A stretch of 64,000 nt of DNA from Triatoma infestans (taxonomy: Eukaryota > Arthropoda > Insecta > Hemiptera > Reduviidae), in the NCBI GenBank assembly GCA_011037195.1, contig JAAEAF010005089.1, positions 16,201 through 80,200 on the forward strand, written 5' to 3'. Positions 30,317-40,850 of this stretch are shown piece after piece. A program made the translations under genes and the position numbers. Each line of letters begins with the position of its first letter. The first letter of the stretch is position 1. Below the pieces are notes generated by a model, which had not been told where the DNA came from, did no database searches, and saw only the letters and a list, made by a program, of their open reading frames with translations.

Positions 30317-33300
30317 ATGATTGACAGGGTAGAAATGGTTCAGGTTAACTTGCAGCATAGCAAAGATGCAACGGCTAACTTATGCCGTTGTATTGCTAAG
30401 TTGCATACATATTTTATTCTAATACAAGAACCTTATGCCTTTAAAGGTTTGGTTCGAGGATTGAGTGTGGTTGATGGCAGACTGTTCGTGGCGGATGGCG
30501 GGGGCATTCCTAGGGCATGTATTCTTGCCAGTCGGAGTGTCGACGCTGTCCTGCTTCGACAGTTCTGCTCTCGGGACTTGGTGGCGGTGAGGGTTGGACT
30601 GGGGGTTGGTGGGCGTCGTCGCGACGTAGTTGTGGCTTCGGCTTACTTCCCCTATGATGGCCCCTCTCCTCCTCCTCAGGAGTTCATGGGTTTGGTTCGG
30701 TATTCGGAGACCAATGACATACCTATTATAATAGGATGTGACGCGAATGCACATCATGTTGTCTGGGGCAGCAGCGACACCAATGGTAGGGGTCGCGCTC
30801 TCATGGATTTCCTGGTGGGCACGCGATTAGAGGTCCTGAATAGGGGTACTGAACCCACTTTTGTTACTAGGATTAGAAGACAGGTTATTGATATTTCCCT
30901 TGCTTCTAGGAATTTTAGTGGTCTGATTAAGGATTGGAGGGTGAGTCCTGAGGCTTCCATCTCCGATCACAGGATGATTAGGTTTAGTCTGGGGATTGAT
31001 CCAATTACCCTGGCTAGTTATAGGAATCCCAGGAGGGCGGATTGGGGTTTATATTCTAGAATTATTGAAGATAAACTGACTATCCAATCAGAAGCCCCTG
31101 ATGGCATAGAGGAATTGGAAAGGGAGGCTGGTATTCTTCATGAACACATTAGATCCTCATTCGAGGAGTCTTGTCCTCCCAAGGTGGTTAAGGATAGTAA
31201 GAATCCCTGGTGGTCTTCTTCGTTGGAAAAACTAAGGAGACAGGTAAGGGGCTCATACAGGAAGGCTGTCCTTGCTGATTCTTCGGAATCATGGGATAGT
31301 TATAACAGTATTAAAAGAGCATATAAATATGCTCTGAGGAGAGCCAAGAGGAATTCCTGGAGATCCTTTTGTGAGGATATAAATTCGTTCCAGGAATCAT
31401 CTAGATTGGTACGGATTCTTAGTAAGGATAGGGACAGTCAGTTAGGTACCCTACGATACCCTGATGGTTCCTTTACAGGGGGGGAAGGGGAGACACTGCA
31501 GCTTTTGCTTGATACTCACTTCCCGGATAATATTGGTTTAAATGCTGCTTCGTCTTTGGTGGGTGGTAGGAGATGGGACCTTGAAGATGTATCCACCTTA
31601 GATGAGGTTGTCACACATGATAGAGTTAGTTGGGCAGTACAAAGTTTCTCACCTTTCAAGTCACCTGGACCGGACGGGATTTATCCTTGTCTGTTGCAAA
31701 AGGGTGGGGACGTGCTGACGAAGGTATTGTTAAGATTGTTTAAAGGATGTTTGATGTTTGGTTATGTACCAACATTATGGAGAGAAGTAAGGGTAGTCTT
31801 TATTCCCAAGCCGGGAAGAAATGACTACTCCGACCCCAAGGCATTTAGACCCATTAGTCTTATGTCTTTCCTCTTGAAAACTTTGGAAAGGTTGGTGGAT
31901 AGGTATATTACTGATGGCCCATTAAGGGATCATCCACTCCATCCTAACCAACATGCTTATATTGTGGGTAAGTCGACAGAGACTGCATTACATTGTCTCG
32001 TCGGAAGGATAGAATCTGCTTTGGAAATAAAAGAATATGCCCTAGGGTGTTTCTTTGATGTTGAGGGGGCATTTGACAGAGTATCGTTTGATGCTCTCGA
32101 AGATGCCTTGGTACGAAAAGGTATACATCCCGTCTTAATCAATTGGATAGGTGTCTATCTTAGGAGTAGGGTTATACAGGTTTCCCTTGGCGGGCGCACC
32201 ATGATAGTACAAGTGGGGAGAGGTTGCCCTCAAGGGGGTTGTCTCTCACCTAAGTTGTGGTGCGTCGTCATGGATGACCTTTTGGTTAGGATGAATTCAT
32301 CGGGATTTTATGTGCAAGCATATGCCGATGATGGTGTTATTTTATTGTTAGGGCGCTGTTTGTCCACTATTTCGGACCTAATGCAAAGCGCCCTTAACAT
32401 GGTGTATTGTTGGACACAGGATAAGGGTCTTTCTATTAATCCTATTAAGACCCAGGCAATTCTATTTACTCATAGAAGGAAGATAGTAGGTTTTACACCT
32501 CCTAGGTTGTTAGGTACTTCCATACAGGTTAGCAAATCAGTGAAGTTCCTTGGAGTAGTTCTCGACAGTAAATTGAACTGGTCGGAACATGTTAAGACAC
32601 AACATCAAAAGGCGATAATCTCCTTTTGGCAATGTCGAAGAGTTGTAGGTAAGAACTGGGGAATCACTCCCAAGATGATGTTCTGGATTTATTGTATGGT
32701 CATTAAACCTAGATTGGTATATGCGGCTTTGGTGTGGTGGCGTCGCATTGAAACACGATCTGCTAGGCAGCTGTTGGAAGAAGTCCAACGCTTGGCTTGT
32801 CTGGCGGTGACTGGAGCGTTTCGGACGACACCGACCGCATCTATGGAGACTTTGTTAGGGATTCCACCTCTTTTTGTGGAGGTGAAAAACCAGGCAATGA
32901 AAGCCTGTTATAGAATTAAACAGGCAGGTTTTTGGCAGGGTAAGCGATATGGTCATTCTACCATTTATCGTGAGATGCTTTTAAGGATTCCCATTACAGG
33001 TTTCCCTTCTGATAGGAATTTGAAGACTTTTGTCTTTGGTCATTCCTACAGGGTTAGGTTGCCTTCTAGGGAAGATTGGTTAACCCTGGGTCCGTCTGGT
33101 GTGATTCCTGAGAATTATCTCCGATGCTACACGGACGGTTCCAGGATGGATGGTAGGTCTGGGGCTGCCGTCTATTTTGAGACGGGAGATCATTTGGTAG
33201 CGCCTCTTGGTGAGTGGGCCACCGTTTTCCAGGCTGAGGTTTATGCAATTCTTTGCTGTATTTTGGATGAGAGGGTGCGTAACACTAATTTAAAAGGTGT

Positions 33301-33979
33301 TTGTATCTGCTCGGATAGCCAGGCTGCGTTGAAGGCGCTTAATTCATGTGTCTTCACTTCCAGATTGGTGTTGGAATGTTCTAGAAGACTGGAAGATCTT
33401 TCTTCATTAAAGGATGTGCTTCTGGTCTGGGTTCCAGGTCATATGGGAATTTTTGGGAATGAGGAGGTGGATAGGTTTGCCAAATTAGGTGCCTCTCTCC
33501 CTTTCATTGGTCCAGAGCCTGCTGTTGGTGTGTCTTCTGACACATGTTTGTCGGGCTTTCAGACGTGGATGACCTCACAGCACTCATCCTTATGGATGAG
33601 TGCAGTGGGTTGTCGGCAGTCTAAAATGCTCATTGGGGGCCCGGACGGAGCTTTGAGTAGTGGGGTCCGATGTCTTTCACGGACCTCCCTCAGGTATCTG
33701 GTTGGATTCCTCACTGGGCATTGTGGTTTAAGGAGACATCTCTATATAATGGGACTTGTGCCTGACCCTTTTTGTAGAGTTTGTGAAACTGAGGAGGAAA
33801 CACCCATGCATTTGATGACGAATTGTTTGGGTTGTGAGGAGATTAGGTTTAGGACCTTCGGCCGGAATAGGATGTCGGTAGAGGATCTTAAGCTGTGTCC
33901 TTTTAAGGTTTTGGTCCGATTTGTTCGGTCTGTTGTGAAACTTAGATGGTTAAAACCTGGGCCTGGATTTTCATTCTAG
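30317..33979 (+). CDS. LOA-type LINE ORF2: endonuclease, reverse transcriptase, RNase H
   Basis: This intact 1220-codon frame starts at ATG 30317. Residues 1-225 form the apurinic-type endonuclease (VNLQHSKDA, FILIQEPYAF, IIGCDANAHHVVWGS near 140, SDHRMIRFS near 215). Reverse transcriptase covers about 400-700: FKSPGPDGIYP, FRPISLMSFLLKTLERLVD, FFDVEGAFDRVSF, GCPQGGCLSPKLW and the active site AYADDGVILL (about 667). RNase H is about 935-1065: CYTDGSRMDGRSGAAVYF, AEVYAI, CSDSQAALKAL and VPGHMGIFGNEEVDRFAK, carrying the acidic residues and the final His and Asp. The C-terminus has C-x2-C-x8-H-x4-C (CRVCETEEETPMHLMTNC). No internal stop is present, so it could be functional if transcribed. The low-complexity tract just upstream is odd for a translation start. 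Confidence 0.95.
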   Translation: MIDRVEMVQVNLQHSKDATANLCRCIAKLHTYFILIQEPYAFKGLVRGLSVVDGRLFVADGGGIPRACILASRSVDAVLLRQFCSRDLVAVRVGLGVGGRRRDVVVASAYFPYDGPSPPPQEFMGLVRYSETNDIPIIIGCDANAHHVVWGSSDTNGRGRALMDFLVGTRLEVLNRGTEPTFVTRIRRQVIDISLASRNFSGLIKDWRVSPEASISDHRMIRFSLGIDPITLASYRNPRRADWGLYSRIIEDKLTIQSEAPDGIEELEREAGILHEHIRSSFEESCPPKVVKDSKNPWWSSSLEKLRRQVRGSYRKAVLADSSESWDSYNSIKRAYKYALRRAKRNSWRSFCEDINSFQESSRLVRILSKDRDSQLGTLRYPDGSFTGGEGETLQLLLDTHFPDNIGLNAASSLVGGRRWDLEDVSTLDEVVTHDRVSWAVQSFSPFKSPGPDGIYPCLLQKGGDVLTKVLLRLFKGCLMFGYVPTLWREVRVVFIPKPGRNDYSDPKAFRPISLMSFLLKTLERLVDRYITDGPLRDHPLHPNQHAYIVGKSTETALHCLVGRIESALEIKEYALGCFFDVEGAFDRVSFDALEDALVRKGIHPVLINWIGVYLRSRVIQVSLGGRTMIVQVGRGCPQGGCLSPKLWCVVMDDLLVRMNSSGFYVQAYADDGVILLLGRCLSTISDLMQSALNMVYCWTQDKGLSINPIKTQAILFTHRRKIVGFTPPRLLGTSIQVSKSVKFLGVVLDSKLNWSEHVKTQHQKAIISFWQCRRVVGKNWGITPKMMFWIYCMVIKPRLVYAALVWWRRIETRSARQLLEEVQRLACLAVTGAFRTTPTASMETLLGIPPLFVEVKNQAMKACYRIKQAGFWQGKRYGHSTIYREMLLRIPITGFPSDRNLKTFVFGHSYRVRLPSREDWLTLGPSGVIPENYLRCYTDGSRMDGRSGAAVYFETGDHLVAPLGEWATVFQAEVYAILCCILDERVRNTNLKGVCICSDSQAALKALNSCVFTSRLVLECSRRLEDLSSLKDVLLVWVPGHMGIFGNEEVDRFAKLGASLPFIGPEPAVGVSSDTCLSGFQTWMTSQHSSLWMSAVGCRQSKMLIGGPDGALSSGVRCLSRTSLRYLVGFLTGHCGLRRHLYIMGLVPDPFCRVCETEEETPMHLMTNCLGCEEIRFRTFGRNRMSVEDLKLCPFKVLVRFVRSVVKLRWLKPGPGFSF

Positions 33980-34077
33980 TCCCAGTGGTAGGTATTCTTT
34001 AGGGGCAGCTATATGGGCCCGAGGGGGCTTTGGATAGCGTAGGGTTTACTTCCCTCCCCTTTTGGGAATAATAATAA

Positions 34078-34093
34078 TAACCGCTAACGCTAG
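34078..34093 (+). repeat. 16-bp target-site duplication, right copy
   Basis: Identical to 29022-29037. The 'taa' at its start overlaps the AAT tail, so 13-16 bp are unambiguous. Confidence 0.95.
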
Positions 34094-35606
34094 CGGCCAA
34101 CCAGCACCTCCGTTAGTAGTTTTTAAATACGAGAGGATTCCTGCAGATTTTCCTGCCATCAGGATGGGGAGTTGGAAAGTCGAACACAGGCTGGATGACA
34201 GGGGCTCTGTTTTGTGAATGCCTAACAAATGTATTTTACCCTTGGATCATTGGCAATAAGATTATTCTTCCTGTCAATCTTTTCGTCGATGGTCATACAT
34301 CACAACTTACCCTACACACAAGTCAATTTTTTTTGTAGGGATAATGGAATCATCTTAATTGCACTTTACCCCAACGCAGTTCACTTGATCCAGCCCTTGG
34401 AGTTGCTGTCTTTAAAGCACTTAAGGAGCATTGGCGTACATGCTGTACATGAGTGGAGAATTAAAAACTCTGAGAATCCAGTTTAAAAAAAAAATAAGTT
34501 TTTACCCAATTCTCAAATCTGTGATGGATTATAAAGTCTCTGCAGAGACCATAAAAAACGGTTTAAAAAAGACCGGATTAATAACATGGAACCCTAGTGA
34601 GGTTTTACAAATATATGTAAACCACAAGAGCATCAAGTATATTCCATCCAGCCCAATTATAACAAAACACCTGAAATGAAGATAACTGTTGCGACCTTAG
34701 AAAAGTACATTGGAAAAGAAAAATTAAATGAATTTAAAGTACCTTCGGTTGGGAAAGGTAACATTGAAGGTCAAACACTTTTCGAGGCCGGAGGAGAATA
34801 AAGACTGACACCATAAAGTGTGCAGGTAAGGAAAAAGGACATCTTAGTGGTGAGGTGAGTGTGAGTGTAAGAAATACTAGAGATTCCATCGTAGATGAAT
34901 TAGTGCAAAACAATGAAGAAAATAATACTAATCTTGATGAACTAAATATTAACAGAATAGAAACTTCAAATCAGCTGATTAATATCACTGCTCAGGAATG
35001 TGTAACCAGTGCAGAAGCTTCTTCTGTGTGCCCTCCAGACGTACCGAGTCCATTTAAAACAGTATTATTTTGGCCAAAACCTTTAGAGAAGATAAAAAGA
35101 TGAAGTGAAAGAATTCCAAGTGCAGTTGTTTCTGATCAGTGGGTCCAATATTATGAAAACAAAGAAAAGAAAAAAATGGAAGCTGTTGAAAGTAGAAAAA
35201 AGAAAACAGAAGAAAGACTAGAGAGGCAAAAAATAGAAGTCGAACGAAAGAAAAGAATAATAAAAAAAAACAGCTAAAGGAAAAAAAAAACAAAGCTGTT
35301 CTTCCTCCGAAGCAGAAGAACAATGGATACCTTCAGATGACCAAGATTCTGATGATGAATTAAACAGCTCATTTGAGAAGGTAGTTAATGATTTTCTTCA
35401 ATCCGAAGGAATGACAGAACGAAAGTGATTCAACTAAAACTAGCTTACTACATGGAGTTAATGACCATCAGGAGACAACTTTGAGACAGTCAACGCCTGA
35501 AGACGTTGCAATTTCACCAACAATATCATTGGCAGAAGGAGCTTTTGTAATTATGGCAATAGGCCAAAAAAATAAACTTCCAAGAAAGAAAAAACTAGTA
35601 GGATTA
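34094..35606 (+). pseudogene. Pogo/Jerky-type transposase, C-terminal half
   Basis: It resumes with SGQPAPPLVVFKYERIP, then NVFYPWIIGNK and LFVDGHTSQLTLH (second catalytic Asp, about 34288). IILIALYPNAVHLIQPL follows near 34355-34400. There the codon for the third catalytic Asp is damaged: 'ccttggagttgctgtcttta' lacks a base, so the frame shifts right at this residue (about 34401). Beyond are LLKSVMDYKVSAETIKNGLKKTGLITWNP, a Lys/Glu-rich tail and an acidic Ser-rich segment (SDDELNSSFEKV). Further stops and shifts occur near 34330, 35100 and 35275. The C-terminus is then interrupted by a second LINE at 35607. Confidence 0.88.
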
Positions 35607-36901
35607 GTTATTATTATTTGTCTGTCGGGAGGGACCAAACCATGCGCTATCCAAAGCCTCACTGGGCCCATATAGCTACCCCAAGAAAAACAACAACAAA
35701 CCGGGTCTAGAACAAAAATCCAGACCCGCATCTAATCCATCTAAGATTCACCGCAGTCCGAATAAATCGGACAATAACCTTAAGCGGAAATAGCCTAAGC
35801 TCTTCCACAAACATCCTATTCCGACCAAAGGTCCTGAACCTAATTTCCTCACAACCCAAGCAATCAATCATAAGATGGATGGGTGTTTCCTCCTCTGTCT
35901 CACAGACTCTACAAAATGGATCCGGCATGAGCCCCATTATGTAGAGATGTCTCCTTAAACCACAATGTCCAGTAAGAGATCCAACCAGATGCCTGAGAGC
36001 GCTCCGTGAAAAACACAGCAACTTCTCACTAATGGCCTTGTCCGGACTCCCGATGAGCATTTTGGACTGCCGAAAACCAACTGAGCTCATCCATAAGGAT
36101 GAATGCTGTGAAGCTGTCCATGTCTGGAAGCACGACAGACATGTGCCAGAAGACACGCCAACAGCAGGCTCGCGACCAATGAAAGGAAGAGAGGCGCCTA
36201 CTTTGGCAAACCTATCCACCTCCTCATTCCCAAAAATTCCCATGTGACCTGGCACCCAGACTCGAAGCACATCTTTCAGAGAAGAAAGCTCTTCCAGTCT
36301 TTTAGAACATTCTAACACCAACCTGGAAGTGAAGACACATGAACTCAACGCCTTCAGCGCAGCTTGGCTGTCCAAGCAGATAGACACATCATTTCAGTTA
36401 GTGTGACTTACCCTCTCAACCAAGGCACAACAAAGAATTGCATAAACTCAGTCTGGAAGACTGTGGTCCATTCACCAAGAGATACTGCCAAATGATCTCC
36501 GGTCTCAAAATTAACCGCAGCTCCAGACCAGACGGACCCAATCTTCCCTAGAGGGTAACCTGACACTGTAAGAATGCTCAAAAACAAAAGTCTTCAGCAT
36601 TTTATCAGAAGGAAAACCTTTTACAGGAACCTTCAAAAGCATCTCGCGATGAATGGTCGAATGACCATATCGCTTACCCTGCTAAAAACCTGCCTGTTTA
36701 ATTCTATAACAGGCCATAGTTTTCACCTCTACAAAGAGCGGTGGAATTCCCAATAAAGTCTCTATTGCAGCTGTAGGCGTGGTCCGCATCGCACCGGTCA
36801 CCGCCAGACAAGCCAAGCGTTGAATATCCTCAAGCAGCAGTCTAGCGGATCTTATCTCAATGCGACACCACCTCACCACAGCCGCATATAACAACCTAAG
36901 C
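35607..36901 (-). mobile_element. LOA-type LINE, 5'-truncated, second insertion in the pogo element
   Basis: The minus strand carries, from 36901 down: the RT thumb region (LLEDIQRLACLAVTGAMRTTPTA), a connector with stops, RNase H (CLDSQAALKAL, where the usual CSD has become CLD, then VPGHMGIFGNEEVDRFAKVGA), the Cys/His segment (CETEEETPIHLMIDC), the 3' UTR and an AAT tail at 35607-35622. It is closely similar to the complete element but has frameshifts and a changed catalytic Asp. No clear target duplication was found, though transposase-like sequence continues beyond 36901. Confidence 0.88.
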
Positions 36902-37333
36902 AGGAAAGTTACTTTTCTGAAAAATGAACATATTGCAGTGATAGTTCTTCGCCCTGATAACAGAATTAAAACTGTATTTGTACCATAAGGGCAACTGATA
37001 TTGAGGCGTATCTCACAACACCTTTAGTGTTTTGGGTCGAAAGATCACCCCAGATATCAATTATGTTCACCAATAAATGTCGATGTTTATTAAATAATAA
37101 GAAAATGCATATTATGTCAGTGTTGGAAATTACATGTTTTATGCCTACTAAAATTGTTTGTAAAATTTTTTATATTAAAATTAATTACTTAAATACATGA
37201 GGTTAGAAACAATTTTTTAAAATTTATTTATTTCCGATAATTATTAATTTTAAGGGTATGTCAACTACTAAACCTAAACTGTCAACAATAGAAACACCAA
37301 ACTTTTTAAGTGTCAATTACTCAATCTTTTACA
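36902..37333 (+). pseudogene. Pogo-type element 3' end
   Basis: At about 36903-36987 a short frame (GKVTFLKNEHIAVIVLRPDNRIKTVFVP, read in parts, then stop) fits as the final C-terminal residues of the transposase. The rest is AT-rich 3' sequence with inverted GTCAAC motifs at 37259-37290 and the right terminus at 37310-37333. Confidence 0.55.
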
Positions 37334-37380
37334 GCTTCTATAAAAAGTTCAATTTTGAATAAAGTTATTCAGATAACCGT

Positions 37381-37510
37381 TTTTTACTTTCTCTTACTCC
37401 TAGGAAGAGGAAGTATTGTAATCGTGCCAAATTTTCGATATCGAGTTTTCACCGGAAATATCCGTTTTGAGATCCCCTGAGTCCAAAAAGTGGTTTTTAG
37501 CAAATGGTCT

Positions 37511-37563
<53 letters not shown>

Positions 37564-38400
37564 GAAAGCATAGCTCAAAAACGAAAAACCGTAGAAAGTT
37601 GAAACTAGACATTCCGTTTAGGTATTTCCCCATGGCATCTGACAGTGGTCATCTGTCAAAATTCCTCAACCGGAAGTACCACTTTACTTGTTAGTTATTT
37701 CCGTTTTCTCGTTTTTCGCAAAAATAGCCCGACGATTTTCTACAAACTTTGTATATCAACTACACATACAAAGAGCTACAACTTTTATTTGAAATGTTTC
37801 TCTAGGAAAATTTATTTAAGGGCAGTTATGGGGGAGAGGTGGGGTTTACCTCTAAAGTGATTTTTCAGTTTATTAAACAATTCTATCATCTAAATAATGT
37901 TAATTAGAATTGAATATGTTGTTGAAATTCCGAGTTTCAAAAAACTCGGGTAACCGGGAGTGCGTTTACATTACTACTTTACTAAATGATTTTTTCACTT
38001 TTTCGCGATTTTCTCAAAAATGTCTCCGACGATTTTCTTGAAACTTCTTAAATGAACTAAACATGCAATCATCTTCAACTTTTATTTAAAACATTTCTTT
38101 GGGAAAATTCTTTTAAGGGCACTTTTGGAGGAGGAGACGGGTTATGTTTTTCTCTAAAGTGCTATCATAGTTGATTATACAATTCTATCATCCAAACAAA
38201 ATTAATCGGAAATAAATACAAGTCCAAAATTCGGAGTTTCAAGAAAATTGGTAAACTAGAAGTGCGCTTTTATTGGATAATTTTTTCAGTTTTCGACGAA
38301 TTTCATTAAAGTTGGGTCAGAAACTGTAAAACTTGTCGATTATAATTTTGAGAACTGGAGTAAGAGATAGTTGCATGAGTGTTTCACACCAGATTTTTTT
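37381..38400 (+). mobile_element. Helentron/DINE-like repeat, copy C
   Basis: Full length: 'tactttctcttactcctagg' with inverted 'aagaggaagta', the block 'cgtgccaaattttcgatatc', 'ggaaatatccgttttgagat', (GT)23-like microsatellite at 37511-37556, then modules starting near 37715 and 37985 and a partial one near 38270. The repeated core 'cgacgattttctt/ctacaaactt' occurs at spacings of about 297 and 267 bp. It ends with 'taagagatagttgcatgagt', 'gtttcacaccag' and a T-run. Confidence 0.8.
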
Positions 38401-38494
38401 AAAATAATAGTAGACTTCTGGCCAACATAAAAATATCTAAAACAAAGTTTAAAAACCAAAATTATAGATATGGATGGCAATCATGACAGATTTT

Positions 38495-38540
38495 TCCCTT
38501 ACAGTGTCAACTACTGGTACCTTTACCTTAAATAAACCAG
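38495..38540 (-). repeat. Detached pogo-type terminus
   Basis: Reversed, this reads 'aaggtaaaggtaccagtagt' and then 'tgacactg', nearly identical to the left end of the element at 27727. No second terminus or transposase is near, so it is a solo end or part of a small derivative. Confidence 0.6.
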
Positions 38541-38735
38541 CTCGTGGCGCCTTTACCTTGGCGCAAAAGCTCGTGAAGGGCCAAGGCTTACCAGATGGCG
38601 ATTTGTGTCGAGGGAGGGGGTGTGTAATAAGCACGTCCCGGTTTCCTCGCCCTTTAGTTCCGGCCTTTGCTACCCAGGTGCGCTACCAACTGTAGTTTCC
38701 CACTTTTTCTCACGATGCTGGGCTAACAAAATTTT
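38541..38735 (-). mobile_element. Possible second tRNA-derived SINE-like sequence
   Basis: In sense, 'gttggtagcgcacctgggta' resembles a tRNA A-box region and 'gaaaccgggacgtgc' a weak B box about 50 bp downstream. The segment is less AT-rich than its surroundings. It lacks a clear tail or duplication and could be part of the adjoining pogo-type fragment. Confidence 0.35.
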
Positions 38736-39879
38736 TATACAAAATAAAAAAATAAAATAAATAAATAAATATATAAAAAAACACTTGAGTTTCATGGTTG
38801 AGAGTGCATCAGTAGTTTTCTAGAAAAACCGAAATCTCAACCAGGAAACTCAAGTTCATTATTGAGCACTTTAAGTGATTAATATTCTTTTTTTTTCTTC
38901 TTTTTTTTAAATTTAATTCAAGAAAATAAACGCGGTTGCGTTAGATCACGTTTAACTTAGAAAGTTACCTTACGAGAAGTGCTTAGTAACAAAAAAAAAG
39001 TCGGTAGCTAAAAGTTTTTTCCTAAGTTTTTAAAAAGTTATTCTAACTTATCTGATACAAATTTTGTATTGTAGAATATAGTTTGTTTTAAATTACATTA
39101 TAAATAGATTTGTTTTATAAAATTTCATTGTAAAATCTGATAACAAAGAAAATATTTTGAGGTTTTCCTTTTTACCATCCCTGAGAATAGTAGAGTGAAA
39201 AAATAAAAATACATTTGGAACAAAAGATAACATATTCTTACTTGAAGCTGTTTGTCTATAATGTTTTTAAGAGGACAATCTGATTTTCAGCTATCTAAAT
39301 AGAAAGACGCCAAAATTTAATCGCCCTGGATTTGTTGTAATTAGGAAAATAGACATATAGCAAGAGAGATTGGAACTGAGTGAGAAAGAAAGGATTAGAT
39401 TTGTTTGACAGGTAGCGGGAGACTACGTGATCTACCTAATGAAAACTTGAATAAAACAGTAGCTTTTGAGGCAAATAATAGACATGACAGGGGCACGAAA
39501 CAAAGGAGGCGCAAAGATTATCTAAATTTTTAAGCCCCAACTAATTAATCAACGCACCTTACAACATATATATATACATATATATAAATAATTATAATTC
39601 ATTCTAAAATAACATTAATTTTGACATAACCAAGCAAATAAATACATTCATTATAATAAATACATGCATACACAAAAAAAATTCTGGTATGAAATACTTA
39701 ACACGAATTTTCTCTTACACTAATTAATGTAATTTAATTAAAGAAATTTATCTTTAAAATTCCAACGTTAAAATGTATAGTTGGGCTTGCCACAAAAATG
39801 GTGCTGTGGATTTTACTTGCATACCTGTGTGGCCCTATGTTGAACGTTCTAAGTCAAACACAAAACGTTTATGCAAATT

Positions 39880-40075
39880 TAAATTTAAACTTAACTGACA
39901 CACCTCCCAATAACACTTTAAAATCAATTTTCAAACAAATGTTTCAAATAAAAGTTATAAGTTTCTATCTATGCAGGAAGCACAGGAAGTTTAAAGAAAA
40001 TTATTGGAGTTGTTTTTAAGAAAAACTGAAATAAAAAATACTTTCAGTAAAGTTCCGCTTCGGGTTGATAGATTT
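39880..40075 (-). repeat. Helentron/DINE-like module fragment
   Basis: It matches the minus-strand copy at 45178: 'acacctcccaataac', 'atgtttcaaataaaagttat', 'aaattattggagttg', 'actttcagtaaagttccgc'. Confidence 0.6.
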
Positions 40076-40694
40076 TCATTTGTGAGATATTCTATGGAAA
40101 CCCACTTTGGTTTCCATATTTTTGCTTTATGAATTAAAGTAAGAGGTAACAATCCTGTAAGGATGTTGGCGTCTCTGTGGGGTACGCCCATTAACTAACA
40201 ACATGATCTGAACTCATGCAGCTCCACATTCAATTAGCACTCATGGTGTCAACAGTAGTAGTTAATGTATGGTACCACTTAGGTTTAGCAAACCTACAAG
40301 GCAAACTCCAGCTAATCATATCACAAAGGCTCACTAATGTAGTGGAAGAAGAAATGCAAAAATAAATAGTTTTGAAAAATATTTTAAGTGAAATAATTTT
40401 TGGCAAAAATAATGTATTTTAGAGTCAGGTACTATAATTTAAGGTCATTGCTATTAGGGAGACAAAGGCACAAGAATCCATTAAATTAATACAATGCCAC
40501 TTGGCCAACTGTTTTGTAAGAGAAGGCATTCTTTCGAACAGTCTGCATTTTGCTTTCAAACAATATAGTTTGTTGTAGACACCAAAGCAGAACAGTTCAG
40601 GAATCGCTCTCTTAGCATCAGTGCATATTAATAAGTTAATAATTTCTTTTCATATAACTTGTAGTTATTATTTTAATAGAATATATTTATTGTT

Positions 40695-40850
40695 AGCAGT
40701 GGTGACTACTTTCTTATTTGTGATACTTCGTTCTCTTAAACATATATACTTACAAGCCCCTTTACTAAACAGCTCGTTCTACACCAACTACTGCTACAAA
40801 ACACACAACAACTCAACACACCAAATACATTTCACCAAATAGCTGTGTAT
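40695..40850 (+). repeat. Dispersed repeat, partner of 2125-2280
   Basis: It shares 'agcagtggtgactactttct', 'cacaagcccctttac'-type and 'caacaactcaacacacc'-type segments with 2125-2280. Confidence 0.6.

Larger units (their letters stand above)
29038..34077 (+). mobile_element. Complete LOA-type LINE (5.04 kb)
   Basis: It is bounded by a perfect 16-bp duplication and inserted in sense within the transposase gene. Order: 5' region without a recognisable ORF1 (29038-30316), ORF2 (30317-33979) and a 3' UTR of about 100 bp ending in (AAT)n at 34066-34077. The EN-RT-RNase H plan with an N-terminal QVNLQHSK motif points to the LOA clade; R1-group is the alternative. The unbroken ORF2 and exact duplication indicate a recent insertion. 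Four or more truncated relatives lie in the window (416, 1320, 19387, 35607). Confidence 0.92.
27727..37333 (+). mobile_element. Pogo/Jerky-type DNA transposon with two nested LINEs
   Basis: The left end is 'ggtaaaggcactagtagttg' (27727) and the right end, reversed, 'tgtaaaagattgagtaattg'. The best-matching inverted portion is AGTAGTTGACACT against AGTAATTGACACT. The motif GTTGACA(C) recurs close to both ends (27743, 27761, near 28129-28165, 28277, 37261-37290), as expected for subterminal transposase sites. Removing the two LINE insertions (29038-34093 including one duplication, and 35607-36901) leaves about 3.3 kb, a normal size for pogo/Tigger elements. A detached terminus of the same family is at 38495-38540. 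Confidence 0.75.

Noticed and set aside
37384..37633. His-Thr repeat proteins
   Set aside because: Translation of the GT microsatellite within the Helentron-like repeat.
39798..40019. 73-codon frame with a signal-peptide-like start
   Set aside because: Its second half is Helentron-like repeat sequence and no conserved mature peptide is visible.
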